From: Pegoplata infirma
Taxonomy: Eukaryota; Arthropoda; Insecta; Diptera; Anthomyiidae
Direction of reading: 5' to 3'
DNA length: 64,000 bases
NCBI GenBank assembly: GCA_963921195.1
Contig: OY992536.1
Span: forward strand, 331,841,038 to 331,905,037
In this document: piece after piece, positions 45,101-55,490 of the stretch
Layout: every line of letters begins with the position of its first letter
Numbering within the stretch: position 1 is the stretch's first letter
The notes under the pieces: generated by a model
What the model saw: the letters and a program-made list of their open reading frames with translations, nothing else
Told to the model about the DNA's origin: nothing
Databases searched by the model: none
Made by a program: the position numbers and the translations under genes

Positions 45101-48100
45101 TATAGATTTTTTGTACTTTTGCTTAGCAAACGAAACATTTTTTGTCAGAAGATGTTCAAAGTCCTGTAGTTGGATCCAGGAAGGTTGTCTCCCACCACCG
45201 AAACCCCCCCCACCAAAAAAAAGACGTCACTGTTTTTTTTAACGTGTTGGAGGGTATAAAAGATTCGGCACGGCCGAATTTAACACTCTCACTTGTTATA
45301 TTTTCGCTTTAACATCTATTCGAGGATTGTATTAATTAATTGCATTATCTTATTTTAGAATTTTCTTATAGGTAAAGTGTCAAATAAACCAGGGGGTAAT
45401 TATGTAACTTGATAGTCGTCAAATCGTATCGTCAGTTTATTAATCCATTACCATAAAATGACACTATATGGTAATAGAATAATGAGCTAATGATAAAGTT
45501 ACATACTTAGCCGCCTGTGTCAATGTTTTTATGTAACTCAGAGACCCTTTACATATAGAGACTATGGAAAGACTACTGAATCTTCACTTAAGATCTACAT
45601 TAGACCTGTTCTTAAATACAAAGAACATTTTCAAAATGTAGATTTCTAACATGGATGGGCCTAGTTTTGTTTATTGGTATTAAAAACTACATTTGAAGAC
45701 AATCGGACAAGGTGAACACGAGCCGAAAATCGGGAAAAAATTTTATGATGGAAAAAGTACCTTTTTTTTTGGTGTTTCCAAAAAAATTTACTTTAAACTT
45801 ACTTTTAAGAAAAAGTCTTGAAGAAATTAATTTTTTATATATATTTTAAATTGAGAAAGGTGTGGGAAAAAAAAAATTTTTTTCTAAAAATTTAAGACAT
45901 CCTGGTTCATTTTTTACTAGTTTCATATAATCCAGTTATTATAATTTTCAGAAAAACTTTTAATGTCAAATTTATTCAGTACACTCAAAAAAAAAAATGT
46001 AATGTTAGCAAATAAGGCTTGTAAACCTTCAAGAAAATTTGCTGATTTTAAACCCACAATTTTTTTGGTAAAGTTAGCAAAAATGTTTTGCCAACAATTA
46101 GTTAACGGAAATTTTTTTTATTTCAACTTACACTCAAAAAAAAAACTGTAATGTTAGAAAAAAGCTTGTAAACCTACAAGAAAATTTGCTGATTTTTAAC
46201 CCACACTTTTTTTGGTAAAGTTAGCAAAAATGTTTTGCCAAAAATCTGTTAATTGAAATTTTTTTTTATTTCAACTTAGTTCATACACATTTGAAGACCC
46301 CATTGGGTTCGGACTCGATAGGTCCAGACCCCAGAAAATCGTCATAGTTTTTGATACAAATTTGTGTCCGTTTCGCTCTACCTCGCTTAGTTTTTAAGAT
46401 ACGTGATTTTAGGGGACCACTGGGGTTTTGAGAATTAAAAAACTCGATAACTTCAAAAATATTACTCGGAGAGCTTTTGGTTATTTTATTGCGGTCTTGT
46501 TCTACGTGTTGAGGGCTACTTTTGGACTTTTGGTTGTGTCGGCAATATTTACCGAGATATGAGCATTTTAAAATTTTCGGGAATGCTAACTTTTTTGGAT
46601 CCAAAGTTAGGACCCGTTAGGGTCCACACATATGAAGAGGACCGACGATACTATGGTGAGCCCGAGAACCAAAAATGGCCTCCATTTTGCTCTTATTTGG
46701 CTTAGTTTCCGAGAAAGTGCCATTTTAAGTTTTCTTAAAAAAAAAAAAAAACAAGCGAGAGTGTTAAATTCGGCTGTGCCGAATCTTTTATACCCTCGAA
46801 AATGTAAAAAAAAAATGTCAGAGGGGGTTTTTTTTGGGAGGGGGGGGGGGGGGGTGATGGGGTCAGTGGGAGACTTTGAGAACACCTTCCCATCGCGATA
46901 AATATACCAAATGTTTAATTTATTTAACAAAAATACAAAAGAAAAACATGTTAAAAAAGTGTATTTTTTCAGTTGTTGTTTCAGTTCTTCAAGGGAGAAC
47001 TTTTTCCCCTTGCCCGATTTTGCTCATTCACGAGCTTAACCTGCCTATGAACATGAGACATAACTTCAGGAGTCTAACTGTTTTATTTTTGACTGCATTG
47101 TGTTATCTACAGACAGACGGACGGACAATCACAGAATGCGTTACAAACGGAATGACAAAGTGAGTATACCCCCATACTGTGGTTAAAGGGTATAAAAAAA
47201 AAACAACAAAAAAATTGTAAAATTTGGCTTAACTTAAGATTTTGTCCCAAAAAAGCAAAAAAAAGAATGTAAAATTTCGCAGAACTTTAAATTTTTCTGA
47301 AAATTTTTAAAGGTTTTTGAAATTTTTGTCATTGAAATTTTTTTTTTTGTATAAAAAAGAGTTTCATGAGTGTGAGTCAACGTGAGTGTGAGTGAAGCTT
47401 GCGTGAGTGCACGTGAGTGTGAGTTGTATTAAATTTACTCACGTTATTGTGAGTAAGTGTGAGTAGAAAAAACATGCTTGTGAGTGAGTGTGCGTGATTC
47501 GAAAATTCCTGTCGTGAGCGTGAGTGAGTGTGAGTCAAAAATCACTCACGCGCCCATCTCTAGTAAATATTATCTAATTGATATTATAAAAAATTAGATC
47601 TAATAAGATCTAATAATATAAAATTATATCATATTAGATCTAATATGATCTTAAATATCAAATCAGATGAAATTTACCGTTCCATTTTTGGGATCTAATT
47701 ACATACAGTTGAACCTCGATTATCCGGCCCTCTATTAACCGGTGCCTCTATTAACCGGCATGCTGTGTGTTTGTTTTTTACCTCTATTATCCGTGCTTTA
47801 CCTCTACTATCCGTGCAATTCATACATGTACGTACATATTGTATTTTTTGATATTGTTTTTACCTCTATTAACCGTGCTTTACCTCTATTATCCGTGCAA
47901 TATATTCACGAACATATACAAATGTAGAAAAATATATAACCTCTTTCAACCGTGTTTTTCGGTTATCCGTGCTTAGTCCGGTCCCGTGCAACCCGGTTAA
48001 TCGAGGTTCAACTGTATATCTAATTATATCAAATTTGATATAATAAGATATAATCATATATTTTTAGATCCTCCATTTTTGGGACCAAATGATGGATCTA

Positions 48101-51100
48101 TTTATATACAATAGAGTGTTCCTTATTTTGGAAATGTTGGAAATGTTGAGACGGTACCCCCTCATTTTTTTCCTTTTGACTAAAAAATAACTCAGGAAAA
48201 ATTTTACGCCCCTACGACCACGCCTTCCCTACGCGACGGGCCGTAAAGAGCGGGGCCTTAAAAATCATTTTTCCACACAAAGCAAAAATTTTTTTTTTTG
48301 ATTTTTATTTTTTTTGTTATTAATTATAATATTACTTGGTTAGCTTATTCACGACAAAAAATTTGATTTTGGTGGGATGAGGCTTTCAGTTCTAAAAAAT
48401 TTTTCGAAATTCAACTAAAATGGTTGCTTGTCAAAACTAAAAAAAAAAAATTTTTAAAAAAATTTTACTGTAGGACCCCAAAAGCTCTAAATTTTTTTTT
48501 TCGAAAAATTTTTTAGAACTGAAAGCCTCATCCCACCAAAATCAAATTTTTTGTCGTGAATAAGCTAACCAAGTAATATTATAATTAATAACAAAAAAAT
48601 TAAAAATCAAAAAAAAATTTTTTTGGTTTGTATGGAAAAATGATTTTTAAGGCCCCGTTCTTTAAGGCCCCGTCGCGTAGGGAAGGCGTGGTCGTAGGGG
48701 CGTAAAATTTTTCCTGAGTTATTTTTTAGTCAAAAGGAAAAAAATGAGGGGGTACCGTCTCAACATTTCCAACATTTCCAAAATAAGGGACACTCTAATA
48801 TACAATTATATAAAAAAATATAAGATTATATTAAAACTTTTTTACTCGGGTAAAACTAGATACAAGATACATTCACATATAATTATGTAAAGTACTGTGT
48901 ATGGCCATATATAAATAATATGTTACTATACATATCTAGACAAATTAGTCGGGAATAGTTTTTCATGTAAATATGTGCATTTATTCACAGTAAATAAAGT
49001 CATAAAAGAATTAGAAAAAGAAAACACTTTTTTATGAATACCGAAAATACCGAAAATTCGGTATTGAAAATTTTCCAATAATATTGAAACAAAAGTAAAA
49101 ACGCAATTTTTTTATGCAAAGTATAGTTAAAGCTATGTTTACACCATGCCACTGACAATTAGTCGTATGATTTTTATGAAAAATCAAGATTTTTTATAGC
49201 ATATTTTAGGCATGTAAATATACATATCTACATATTGCTAAATTTATAAAAAATATAACAATTTATTTAATCTTAAGTCGGTTTGTTAAAAAAAATCATA
49301 AATGTCATTGTTTTGCTGGGATTTAATTTTCGGATCAATAATTTACAGAATGCCTAAAATTATGCTAAAGCAAAATCTTACTTTTTTATAAAAAAAAAAT
49401 CGTGGAAAATAAAACCGTTTTCCCGGTTCTTGAATTATTCCCGGTATTACCGGGAATACCAGTATCTCCGTTTCCGGTTCTGACGGTATTACCGGTATTC
49501 TCGGGACTACCGATATGTTTATTTTGTACAATGAAATTTTTTCTTCGCTTTCCACCATTTCCATTTTTTATGAATTTAAGAAAAAAATAGTTACATGATT
49601 TTTAAATAGTTTTATAAAATAATTTTTAGCAGGGGTAACTCATGAATAGTAGTGTCAGTAATAACGAAGTCGTTATCTACAGATGGCAATCTTTTTTTTG
49701 GGAACGATTTGCATAGAGAAACATAGAGAAACATAGAGGCGAAGGTGAAAGAAAAAATAATATCACTATCTTTTTCTAATTTCTCACACGTACGTTGTCG
49801 ATGTGAATTCACCACACAATACATGTTTACAAGTCGTACTTTGTCAACAAATACATGTATACAAGTTGTACTTTGACAACTCAATTTTTGACGCCTTCGC
49901 CTCTATGTTTCTCTATGTAGAGAAACATAGAGGCGAAGGCGTCAAAAATTGAGTTGTCAAAGTACAACTTGTATACATGTATTTGTTGACAAAGTACGAC
50001 TTGTAAACATGTATTGTGTGGTGAATTCACATCGACAACGTACGTGTGAAAAATTAGAAAAAGATAGCAATATTGTTTTTTCTTTCACCTTCGCCTCTAT
50101 GTTTCTCTATGACGATTTGGGAATAACGAAAAATAAATATTAAAAAATTTTAAAATTATGAATGAAAATTATTGTTGTGTCACTTGAAAATAAAAAAATA
50201 CATACACTCAGAAAATTATGTAAGTTACTACATGTAAGTTGTTTGTATATTTTACAGTAGTAAGTTGTTTTCAACTACAAAGTCAGTTGTTTTTGTATGA
50301 AAAATATCAAACAACTATTTCTGTTAGTTATTTTGAGTCGTTTTTTTAATAACTAACAAAAAAGTACTGCACTGAAAGAATTTTGTTCATTACGGCTATG
50401 AAAACGTACATTGATTCTATGAAAAAAATCATTAGAAGTGAGCCAATGATGCCCTTCATAGAATCTATGAAACAAATTCATAGAAACCAGAAACCTATGA
50501 AAAAGTTCATAGGCTATGGAAAAAAAATTATTATTCAATTCTATTTTTATTTATTTTATTATTTCAATTTTATTTTTTTTTATTTTATTTTTATTATTTC
50601 ATTTATTTACTATTTTCTATTTTTAAAAATTTATATTTTTTTTTTAACTTATCCCCACCGAGATTCGAACATAGAACCTCTTGTTCGTGAAGCTTATGGC
50701 GTTTTCTTTTCTGGCAAAAAATGTAGCATTTTGTAACATTTTTTTTATTCTACGAATTTTTTGTGTTCTTTTCTAAAAAAAATGCACACTTATAAAAAAA
50801 TATTATGTTCTTTTCTCAAAATATTGCCTGCATTTGAGGTAAAAAATGCATATTTTCCACCCCGAAATCAAATGACGGGGTGAAAAATTGCCCTGATATT
50901 CTCTCATGTAGCAAAACTCAAATTAAGCGAACAAGTTAACTGGTGCTGTTGTGGTGCAGAGGATGTGTCGTGGCATGTGACACCGGAGGTCCGGGGTTCA
51001 AATCCCGGTATGGACAAAATTTTTTTTTTTTATTATTCTGGTATTTTTTTTTTATTCCATTACGTATTATTTTTTATTTAATAATGTTTTTTTTTTAATA

Positions 51101-54100
51101 ATTTAATAATTTTTTAAAAAAAAAAAAGTAAATTTTCTATATAAAATCGACTAAATTTGTTAATTTTTTGGGGTTTTTTTTTAAAAGTTTAAATAATTAA
51201 AAAAAAAAAATATTTTAAAGCAAAAAAAAAATAAAAAAAAATATGTGATGGCCATCGCCGGGATTCGAACCTGAGCTGCCAGCAATATAAGCGAAAAACA
51301 CATCCATCGAACCAGCAAATCAGGGCAATTTGCGTACAAAACAACATTTTTTGTGTTCTTTTCTGAGTGAAAAAAATGCAACATCGTTTCAGGGCCATGT
51401 CAACATTTTAAAAGTAAACATTTTAACAATGCACAATTTTTTGTTCAGAAAAGAAAACACCATTAGTGTCTAACCACTTAGCTAAATTATATAAACAAGT
51501 AACAACACTTAAAAGCTATTTTGAATAATATTCTGCTAACATATTAAGTTTGTGTCTTTGCTCTGTCACAATGCTCTGCCAAAAGCTGTGTGTGTGTTTG
51601 TAGAAAACAAATATTTTGTGTATTTACAAAAATGAAGCGTTATAAAACCAAGCGTTAGTTGGCGAGATTTTTCTTCTTTGGTGGCGCTGATAGCTAAGGC
51701 GTCGACAATTGCCACTTCAGCCGGTAGGTCTTGGGTTCTAGCCCCGGTCAGGGCAGCAATGAAAATTTTTTTTTTAATGTTTTTTTTATTTTTTTAATAA
51801 ATTTATTCAACTGTTTTAATTATTGTAACATTATTTTAATTATTTAAAAAATTAAATGGCATATTGATGGCGTTTTCTTCTATGAATGACATTCATTAAT
51901 TCTATGAATTTTTTCTATGAATTTAATAAAATCTATGAATAAAATTCTATGAAAAACTTCAGAATACTAATGAATATTCATTCAGCCAATGAATTGTTTC
52001 ATAGATTCTATGAATTTGGTTTTATGAAATTTGTTCATAGATGGAATGAACAATAATTCTTTCAGTGTGTAATGTAGTAACAGTTATTTAAAGTAGTAAA
52101 TTTTATTTTTTTATCTTTCAAAAATTTTTAAAGTTTTTTTCCAAAAAATAAAAATTAATTTTAATTTTTTTTTTTTTCACAACTTTAAAAAAAAAAAAAA
52201 AAAACTTGGAAAAAATTTTGTCCTCAATTTTTTTTTTGAAAAATTAAAAAAAAAAAATCCAAAAAATAAAAATAAATTTTCGTTTTTTCCAAAAAATAAA
52301 AATAAATTTTCGTTTTTTTTATTTTTCAAAACTTTAAAAAAAAAAAAAAAATTTGGTCTTCAATTTTTTTTTTTTTTTTGAAAATTAAAAAAAAAAAAAA
52401 ATATTTAATTGATTATTTTATTTTTACTACATTTTAGTCGTTTTGACTACAAATGTTAGTAGTTTTTACTACATAATTCAGTTGTTTTTTTGTCAGTTAA
52501 AATAACTTACATTGTTAGTTGATTTAACTGACAAAAGTAGTTGACCCCAAAACAACTAACAAAGTAGTTATTTTAACTGACATTTTCAGTTAATTTTACT
52601 AACATAATTTTTTGAGTGTAATAAAAAAAAGAAATGAATATAATTAAATCAAAACAACCAGCAATATTAAACTAAAAATAAAAGGTAAACAAAATTTCCA
52701 GCTTTCCCAGATACCATTTGTAAAACTAACACCACCTTTAAACGTCAAAAAGAATTGACTTTTGCATAGTCTTTATATATTTAAGTTTTTGATTTTTAGT
52801 TCGGGTTAGAAATTAATTGGAGATACTTAATTTTGTTTTTGGGTTCTTTTCAAATTTCTGGATACGTCGCTGCGGGTGTATAATAAAGGGTGGGCCGTTT
52901 TTCCACTTTTGCCTCTGAATGCTTAGCAGTAGTTACCAATATAGATTACTATGCAAAATTTTTGGAAACCGGTCCACATCTTACGGGTCAACTTTTTCAT
53001 CAAATATTCGGATTATAATAATTAAATTTTAATTCAAAGAATTAATTCAAGCATGAATTAATTCTTTTTGAATTAATTCATTTTGAATTTTTTGGAAAGC
53101 TCACACATCAGGGATGTTAAATGGGGGTTTCAATTTTGTACCAACTTTCAAAAAAAATTGTACTTTTTGGACCCACACGGTACTATTTTTTTAAATTAAT
53201 AAAAACTTAAACAAATCAGAGTGTTAATGCAGTTGTACTGAATCATCAATACCAATTACTGTAGCATGAACTAAACTTAAAATCAGGGCTGGCAACCGAT
53301 ACCCACCTAGAATAACGGCATTTGGCTATTGTACCGTAACCAATAAAGATATGGACATTTTCAAAAGCGATTATAAAAGCTGATGAAATTTTTACTGGGC
53401 TATTCATAATGAGTAAATTAATTCTAATGTAGGTTTATTTGACTGATATTGCATGAATATTTGTCAAATAAACTTACTTTAAGTACACTTTAAGTATTAT
53501 GAATTTTAAATGTTTCACTTCGTGTTTCTACCGGTTCGTTTTAGTTATATAGGCCAATACCGTTATAATACCGTTTCAAACGGTATTATAAAGGTATTGA
53601 CCTATATTTCGAAAACGAACCGGTAGAAACACGAAGTGACACATTTAAAATACTAGAAATTTCATCAGCTTTCATAATCGCTTTTAAAAATGTCCATATC
53701 TTTATTATTTGCGGTACAATAGCCAAATACCGTTATTCTAGGTGGGTTTCGGTTGCCAATCCTGCTTAAAATTGATATAACCTAAAAACTCTGTTGGAAA
53801 TTAATTTCTCTGTGTGCAAGTATACATCGTGTTAACTCTTTATGCATTTATTTCTTTCAGACACTTATTCCGGATATTATGGCAAATTTTCCAGTTGGAG
53901 GATCCTTTAAGCAAATCATACACTATTTTCAGGGATACATGTCAAAGCAATTTCGACAATATGACTATGGAGCAGAACAAAATTATCTGCACTATCGTCA
54001 ACTAGAACCGCCCGAATACTGTTTGGAGAATGTTATGGTTCCCACCTCAATCTACTACGCGGAAAACGATTACATAGTTTCTGTGGAAGACATTTGGAAA

Positions 54101-54247
54101 TTAATAAGACGCTTGAAAACTGTTCGAGCTATTTACAAGTTGCCATTGAAACGATGGAATCATTTTGATTTTATATGTGGTTTAGGTGTACGTACATTTA
54201 TTTTTGATAAGATTGTAGATAATCTTAATGTTTTTGAATATGGTTAG
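42002..54247 (+). CDS. Acid/triacylglycerol lipase 1 (secreted, 410 aa, three exons)
   Basis: The exons are 42002-42118, 43976-44704 and 53861-54247, all joined in phase 0. The product is an AB-hydrolase lipase of the insect Lip3/magro-like acid lipase family, expected to cleave acylglycerols or sterol esters in gut lumen or lysosome. Residues 1-21 form a signal peptide (MLSAIILYVHLFSIISHSCLA). The AB-hydrolase-associated N-terminal region follows (DGFPVEHHKVQTKDGYILTL). Nucleophile elbow GISQG gives Ser179; Asp352 (AENDYIV) and His383 (WNHFDF) complete the triad. The usual oxyanion HG after PVVF is AG here (Ala91-Gly92), so activity may be altered. Intron 1 is 1.86 kb, intron 2 is 9.16 kb, both full of transposons. 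The second donor is GC. The paralogue lies downstream in opposite orientation. Confidence 0.88.
42765..43247 (-). mobile_element. TA|CACTCTAA element carrying a tRNA-like segment
   Basis: 483 bp flanked by TA. The left end is CACTCTAATCAAAATTTGTT and the right end (inverted) CACTCTAAAAACCCC. An ACCCAATTTATAGTAGGA hairpin sits near the left end. Full copies lie here and at 57686-58180; partial ones at 43674-43935, 60420-60603 and 62060-62150. Confidence 0.7.
42935..43010 (-). pseudogene. tRNA-like segment inside transposon
   Basis: Read on the minus strand it begins GCTTCCG, has an A box TAGCGTAGTGG (full TRGYNNARNNG match) at about +8 and a B box GTTCGATGC (GWTCRANNC match) at about +50, the spacing of a pol III promoter. 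The two ends do not pair as an acceptor stem, so a functional tRNA is unlikely. Confidence 0.6.
43674..43935 (+). mobile_element. Partial inverted copy of the CACTCTAA element
   Basis: It matches the left half of 42765-43247 in reverse and ends GAGTG|TA, 40 bp before the exon 2 acceptor. Its other end begins CACTCAAAATAATAC, a different terminus. Confidence 0.6.
43740..43811 (+). pseudogene. tRNA-like segment, B box decayed
   Basis: Same segment as 42935-43010 on the other strand. The A box TAGCGTAGTGG is kept; the B box reads ATTTGATGC. Confidence 0.55.
43976..44704 (+). CDS. Lipase 1 exon 2 (catalytic core)
   Basis: 243 codons. Acceptor TTTTTAACATTGCAG at 43975. It encodes the lid-side region, GFDVWLGNNRG, NFSWHEM and the serine elbow. 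It ends AACAAG|GCAAGT, a GC donor in otherwise perfect consensus; the family alignment (LLNK then TLIPDI) requires the splice here. Confidence 0.9.
44741..45297 (-). repeat. Dispersed repeat, minus-strand copy in lipase 1 intron 2
   Basis: It begins ATACCCTCCAACCAGGGTAT only 36 bases after the GC donor, contains a (GTCC)n tract near 44880 and ends GGAGGGTATAAAAGATTCGGC...CACTTGTTAT. Both ends match the family of 37170-37796. Confidence 0.65.
45298..46752. other. Intron sequence with a tandem duplication
   Basis: 45980-46130 and 46131-46278 are tandem copies (about 150 bp, CACTCAAAAAAAAAA start, GGTAAAGTTAGCAAAAATGTTTTGCC inside). 46280-46740 resembles a segment carried by the hAT MITE at 5174-5931. 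The remainder is unassigned. Confidence 0.45.
46753..47196 (+). repeat. Dispersed repeat, ACAAGC...GGGTATAAAAA type
   Basis: Begins ACAAGCGAGAGTGTTAAATT with the GGC/GCC hairpin, contains a G-run (46838-46854) and ends with ACAAACGGAATGACAAAGTG and a degraded hairpin. Confidence 0.6.
47360..47562. repeat. GTGAGTG-rich hAT-like fragment
   Basis: Right end CGCGCCCATCTCTA; same family as 33358-33870. The left end is missing. Confidence 0.45.
47706..48014. mobile_element. pogo/Tigger-like MITE, TA duplication
   Basis: Ends CAGTTGAACCTCGATTATCC and CAGTTGAACCTCGATTAACC are inverted and flanked by TA. This terminal sequence is the classic pogo/Tigger form. Inside, TTACCTCTATTATCCGTGC is repeated about five times. 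No transposase. Confidence 0.8.
48112..48797. mobile_element. hAT-like foldback, 8-bp duplication ATATACAA
   Basis: ATATACAA at 48104-48111 and 48798-48805. Ends TAGAGTGTTCCTTATTTTGG and TAGAGTGTCCCTTATTTTGG. Arms of about 310 bp are nearly identical inverted copies around a centre near 48440. Confidence 0.8.
48851..49703. other. Unassigned intron DNA
   Basis: AT-rich, with a CCGAAAATACCGAAAATTCGG tract (49035-49075) and a CCGGTATTACCGGGAATACC tract (49420-49505), fragments of terminal tracts from other repeats. Confidence 0.35.
49712..50111. mobile_element. Head-to-head hAT-like palindrome, 8-bp duplication ACGATTTG
   Basis: ACGATTTG at 49704-49711 and 50112-50119 flanks 400 bp made of two inverted copies of a 200-bp unit, each bounded by CATAGAGAAACATAGAGGCG. 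The halves differ at only a few positions and meet with almost no spacer at about 49917. The outer duplication shows that the double unit inserted as one. Confidence 0.75.
50652..50703 (-). pseudogene. tRNA-like segment 1 (partial)
   Basis: Minus strand: perfect B box GTTCGAATC in TATGTTCGAATCTCGGTGGG; the A box is degraded (AAGCTTCACG). The T-arm stem is imperfect. Confidence 0.45.
50942..51016 (+). pseudogene. tRNA-like segment 2
   Basis: A box TGGTGCAGAGG and B box GTTCAAATC both fit the pol III consensus at tRNA spacing. The T arm CCGGGGTTCAAATCCCGG pairs perfectly, and a GTGTC/GACAC stem takes the anticodon-arm position. A T-run follows at 51020. The acceptor stem does not pair. Confidence 0.6.
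51248..51326 (-). pseudogene. tRNA-like segment 3
   Basis: Minus strand: B box GTTCGAATC within CAGGTTCGAATCCCGGCG; the A-box region TTGCTGGTTCGATGG deviates at one or two positions. Confidence 0.5.
51680..51755 (+). pseudogene. tRNA-like segment 4
   Basis: A box TAGCTAAGGCG fits fully; B-box region GGGTTCTAGCCCC has one mismatch; the T arm TTGGG/CCCGG pairs with one G-T. A long T-run follows at 51767. Confidence 0.55.
52619..53275. other. Unassigned intron DNA
   Basis: AT-rich. It contains a GAATTAATTCAAGCATGAATTAATTC palindromic patch (53035-53075) and a CATCAGGGATGTTAAATG hAT-like end (53107). No exon. Confidence 0.35.
53284..53764. mobile_element. hAT-type foldback, 8-bp duplication CTTAAAAT
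   Basis: CTTAAAAT at 53276-53283 and 53765-53772. Ends CAGGGCTGGCAACCGA and CAGGATTGGCAACCGA carry the typical hAT CAGGG start. Inner arms ACCGGTTCG/CGAACCGGT form a perfect stem near 53530-53635. It lies 96 bp upstream of lipase 1 exon 3. Confidence 0.8.
53861..54247 (+). CDS. Lipase 1 exon 3 (C-terminal catalytic part)
   Basis: 128 codons plus stop. Acceptor ATTTCTTTCAG. Contains QYDYG, the acid Asp352 and His383. The C terminus NVFEYG ends as expected for the family. Confidence 0.9.
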   Translation, partial: TLIPDIMANFPVGGSFKQIIHYFQGYMSKQFRQYDYGAEQNYLHYRQLEPPEYCLENVMVPTSIYYAENDYIVSVEDIWKLIRRLKTVRAIYKLPLKRWNHFDFICGLGVRTFIFDKIVDNLNVFEYG

Positions 54248-54579
54248 GACTTACCACTAGAAACTTGGTAATGACTTATCATTACCATTAGCATTATAAA
54301 GTAATCTGTTATATATAATTACCTTATGCGTTATTTTAAAATGTGAAATTGTGACTCCGAGCTAAATTTACACCTTTTCAAATCGCTGAACATTATTTCG
54401 ACTATTTTATAAGAGAAAATTATGTAATTTTTTTGTATTAGTCATTATTTTAATTAACAATTTATTTATTAAAACATAAGAATTAAAATACTACTCCATA
54501 GTGGAGCTTCTAGTATATAATTTAAAATTTTTTTAATTAAAAAAAAATGTTAATTATTTTTTCATTACTCACACTAACA

Positions 54580-55490
54580 AGGGAAGTATCTCAATCTTTA
54601 TGAACCGATTTGCCTGAAACTTAAAATATATATAAAAGAGAAGATTTTAAGGTTGGGGTGTCTCGGCTTATCGGCCATATCCGTGTTTAAAAATTTCGTT
54701 GTCCCCTTATGAAACATTGTGGACCTTTGGGAAAATTTCGATTACTTTCGCACTAACAGGAATATCGTCTAGAGCAATGGTTCCCAATCTTTTTTGTGCC
54801 ATGCCCCAGTTTTAAGTTGAAAAAACTAAAATGTCCCCCCTACACTCAAGAAAAATTTGTAAATTTTTTACATTTGTCTCAAAATTCAAAATTTACTTGT
54901 GGTTAAGCAATATTTTTGTTAAAATCGTCGTTTAAACAAAGTTTTAAAAAAAAAAGTTTTTAATAATCTACTAAATAATTTAACTAAAATAAGATTTTTT
55001 TAGTTTATTTGACAAAAAAATCTTGAAAATTTGCTCGTTGCCCCCCTGAAGCATTCAAATTGCCCCCCAGTGGGGCGAGAAACAAAGGTTGGGAACCATT
55101 GGTCTAGAGCAAAATTACGTGTCGCCTTAAATTTAATAAAGATTATTTTGTATTCATATGGATATCGTAGGTCTATGTGTTCACATAAATACCCCCCAAA
55201 ATTTACACATTTTCATGAAAAAAGTATTTAGTGAAGCCGAATTTTTACAAGCTTATGCCACCGTTGGATAGGTATTAAAAAACCCTTTCTTCTCATATGC
55301 ATACATTATATAGTTTCTTAGAAAGAAATGGCTAAAAAATCCAAAAAACGATTTTTCCCCATTTTTAGAACTCCTAAATCCCCGATATGGCCGATAAGCC
55401 GAGACACCCCAACCTTAGAATTGTCTCTTTTATATAAATATTAAGTTTAAGGCAAATTGGTTCATAAGGGTTGAGATACTTCCCTTGTAA
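54580..55490. mobile_element. Foldback with ACAAGGGAAGTATCTCAA ends
   Basis: Arms of about 110 bp (GGTTGGGGTGTCTCGGCTTA near the inner side) are inverted at 54580-54690 and 55380-55490. It hosts a hAT MITE at 54775-55101. A single arm recurs at 56594-56715. Confidence 0.65.
54775..55101. mobile_element. hAT-type MITE, 8-bp duplication GTCTAGAG
   Basis: Ends CAATGGTTCCCAA are inverted and flanked by GTCTAGAG (54767-54774, 55102-55109), which fits the nTCTAGAn target consensus known for a major hAT group. C-runs (CCCCCCT, CCCCCCAG) flank the interior. 327 bp. Confidence 0.85.

Larger units (their letters stand above)
47575..48850. mobile_element. AT-rich ACTCGGG element with two insertions
   Basis: TAATTAGATCTAATA-type repeats end in AAACTTTTTTACTCGGG at 48832-48849. 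It hosts the pogo-like MITE at 47706-48014 and the hAT foldback at 48112-48797. Confidence 0.45.
50370..52067. mobile_element. CACTGAAAGAATT element with four tRNA-like segments
   Basis: Inverted ends CACTGAAAGAATTTTGTTCATT and CACTGAAAGAATTATTGTTC(ATT). Subterminal zones (50395-50530, 51880-52045) are arrays of TCTATGAA/TTCATAGA. The interior holds four tRNA-like segments in both orientations, separated by T-runs. No protein-coding frame is credible. Confidence 0.65.
50205..52618. mobile_element. TA|CACTCAGAAAATTATG foldback, host of the tRNA-like element
   Basis: Ends CACTCAGAAAATTATGT and CACTCAAAAAATTATGT, flanked by TA. Both arms carry TTAGTTGTTTTAACTGACA-type repeats. It is interrupted by the element at 50370-52067. 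Confidence 0.6.

Noticed and set aside
49612..50143. A pair of matching protein frames on opposite strands
   Set aside because: They are the same sequence read in the two arms of a palindromic transposon; no start context or homology.
50942..51016. A functional tRNA gene
   Set aside because: The A box, B box and T arm are good, but the acceptor stem does not pair, the anticodon loop lacks the usual T33, and it lies inside a transposon.
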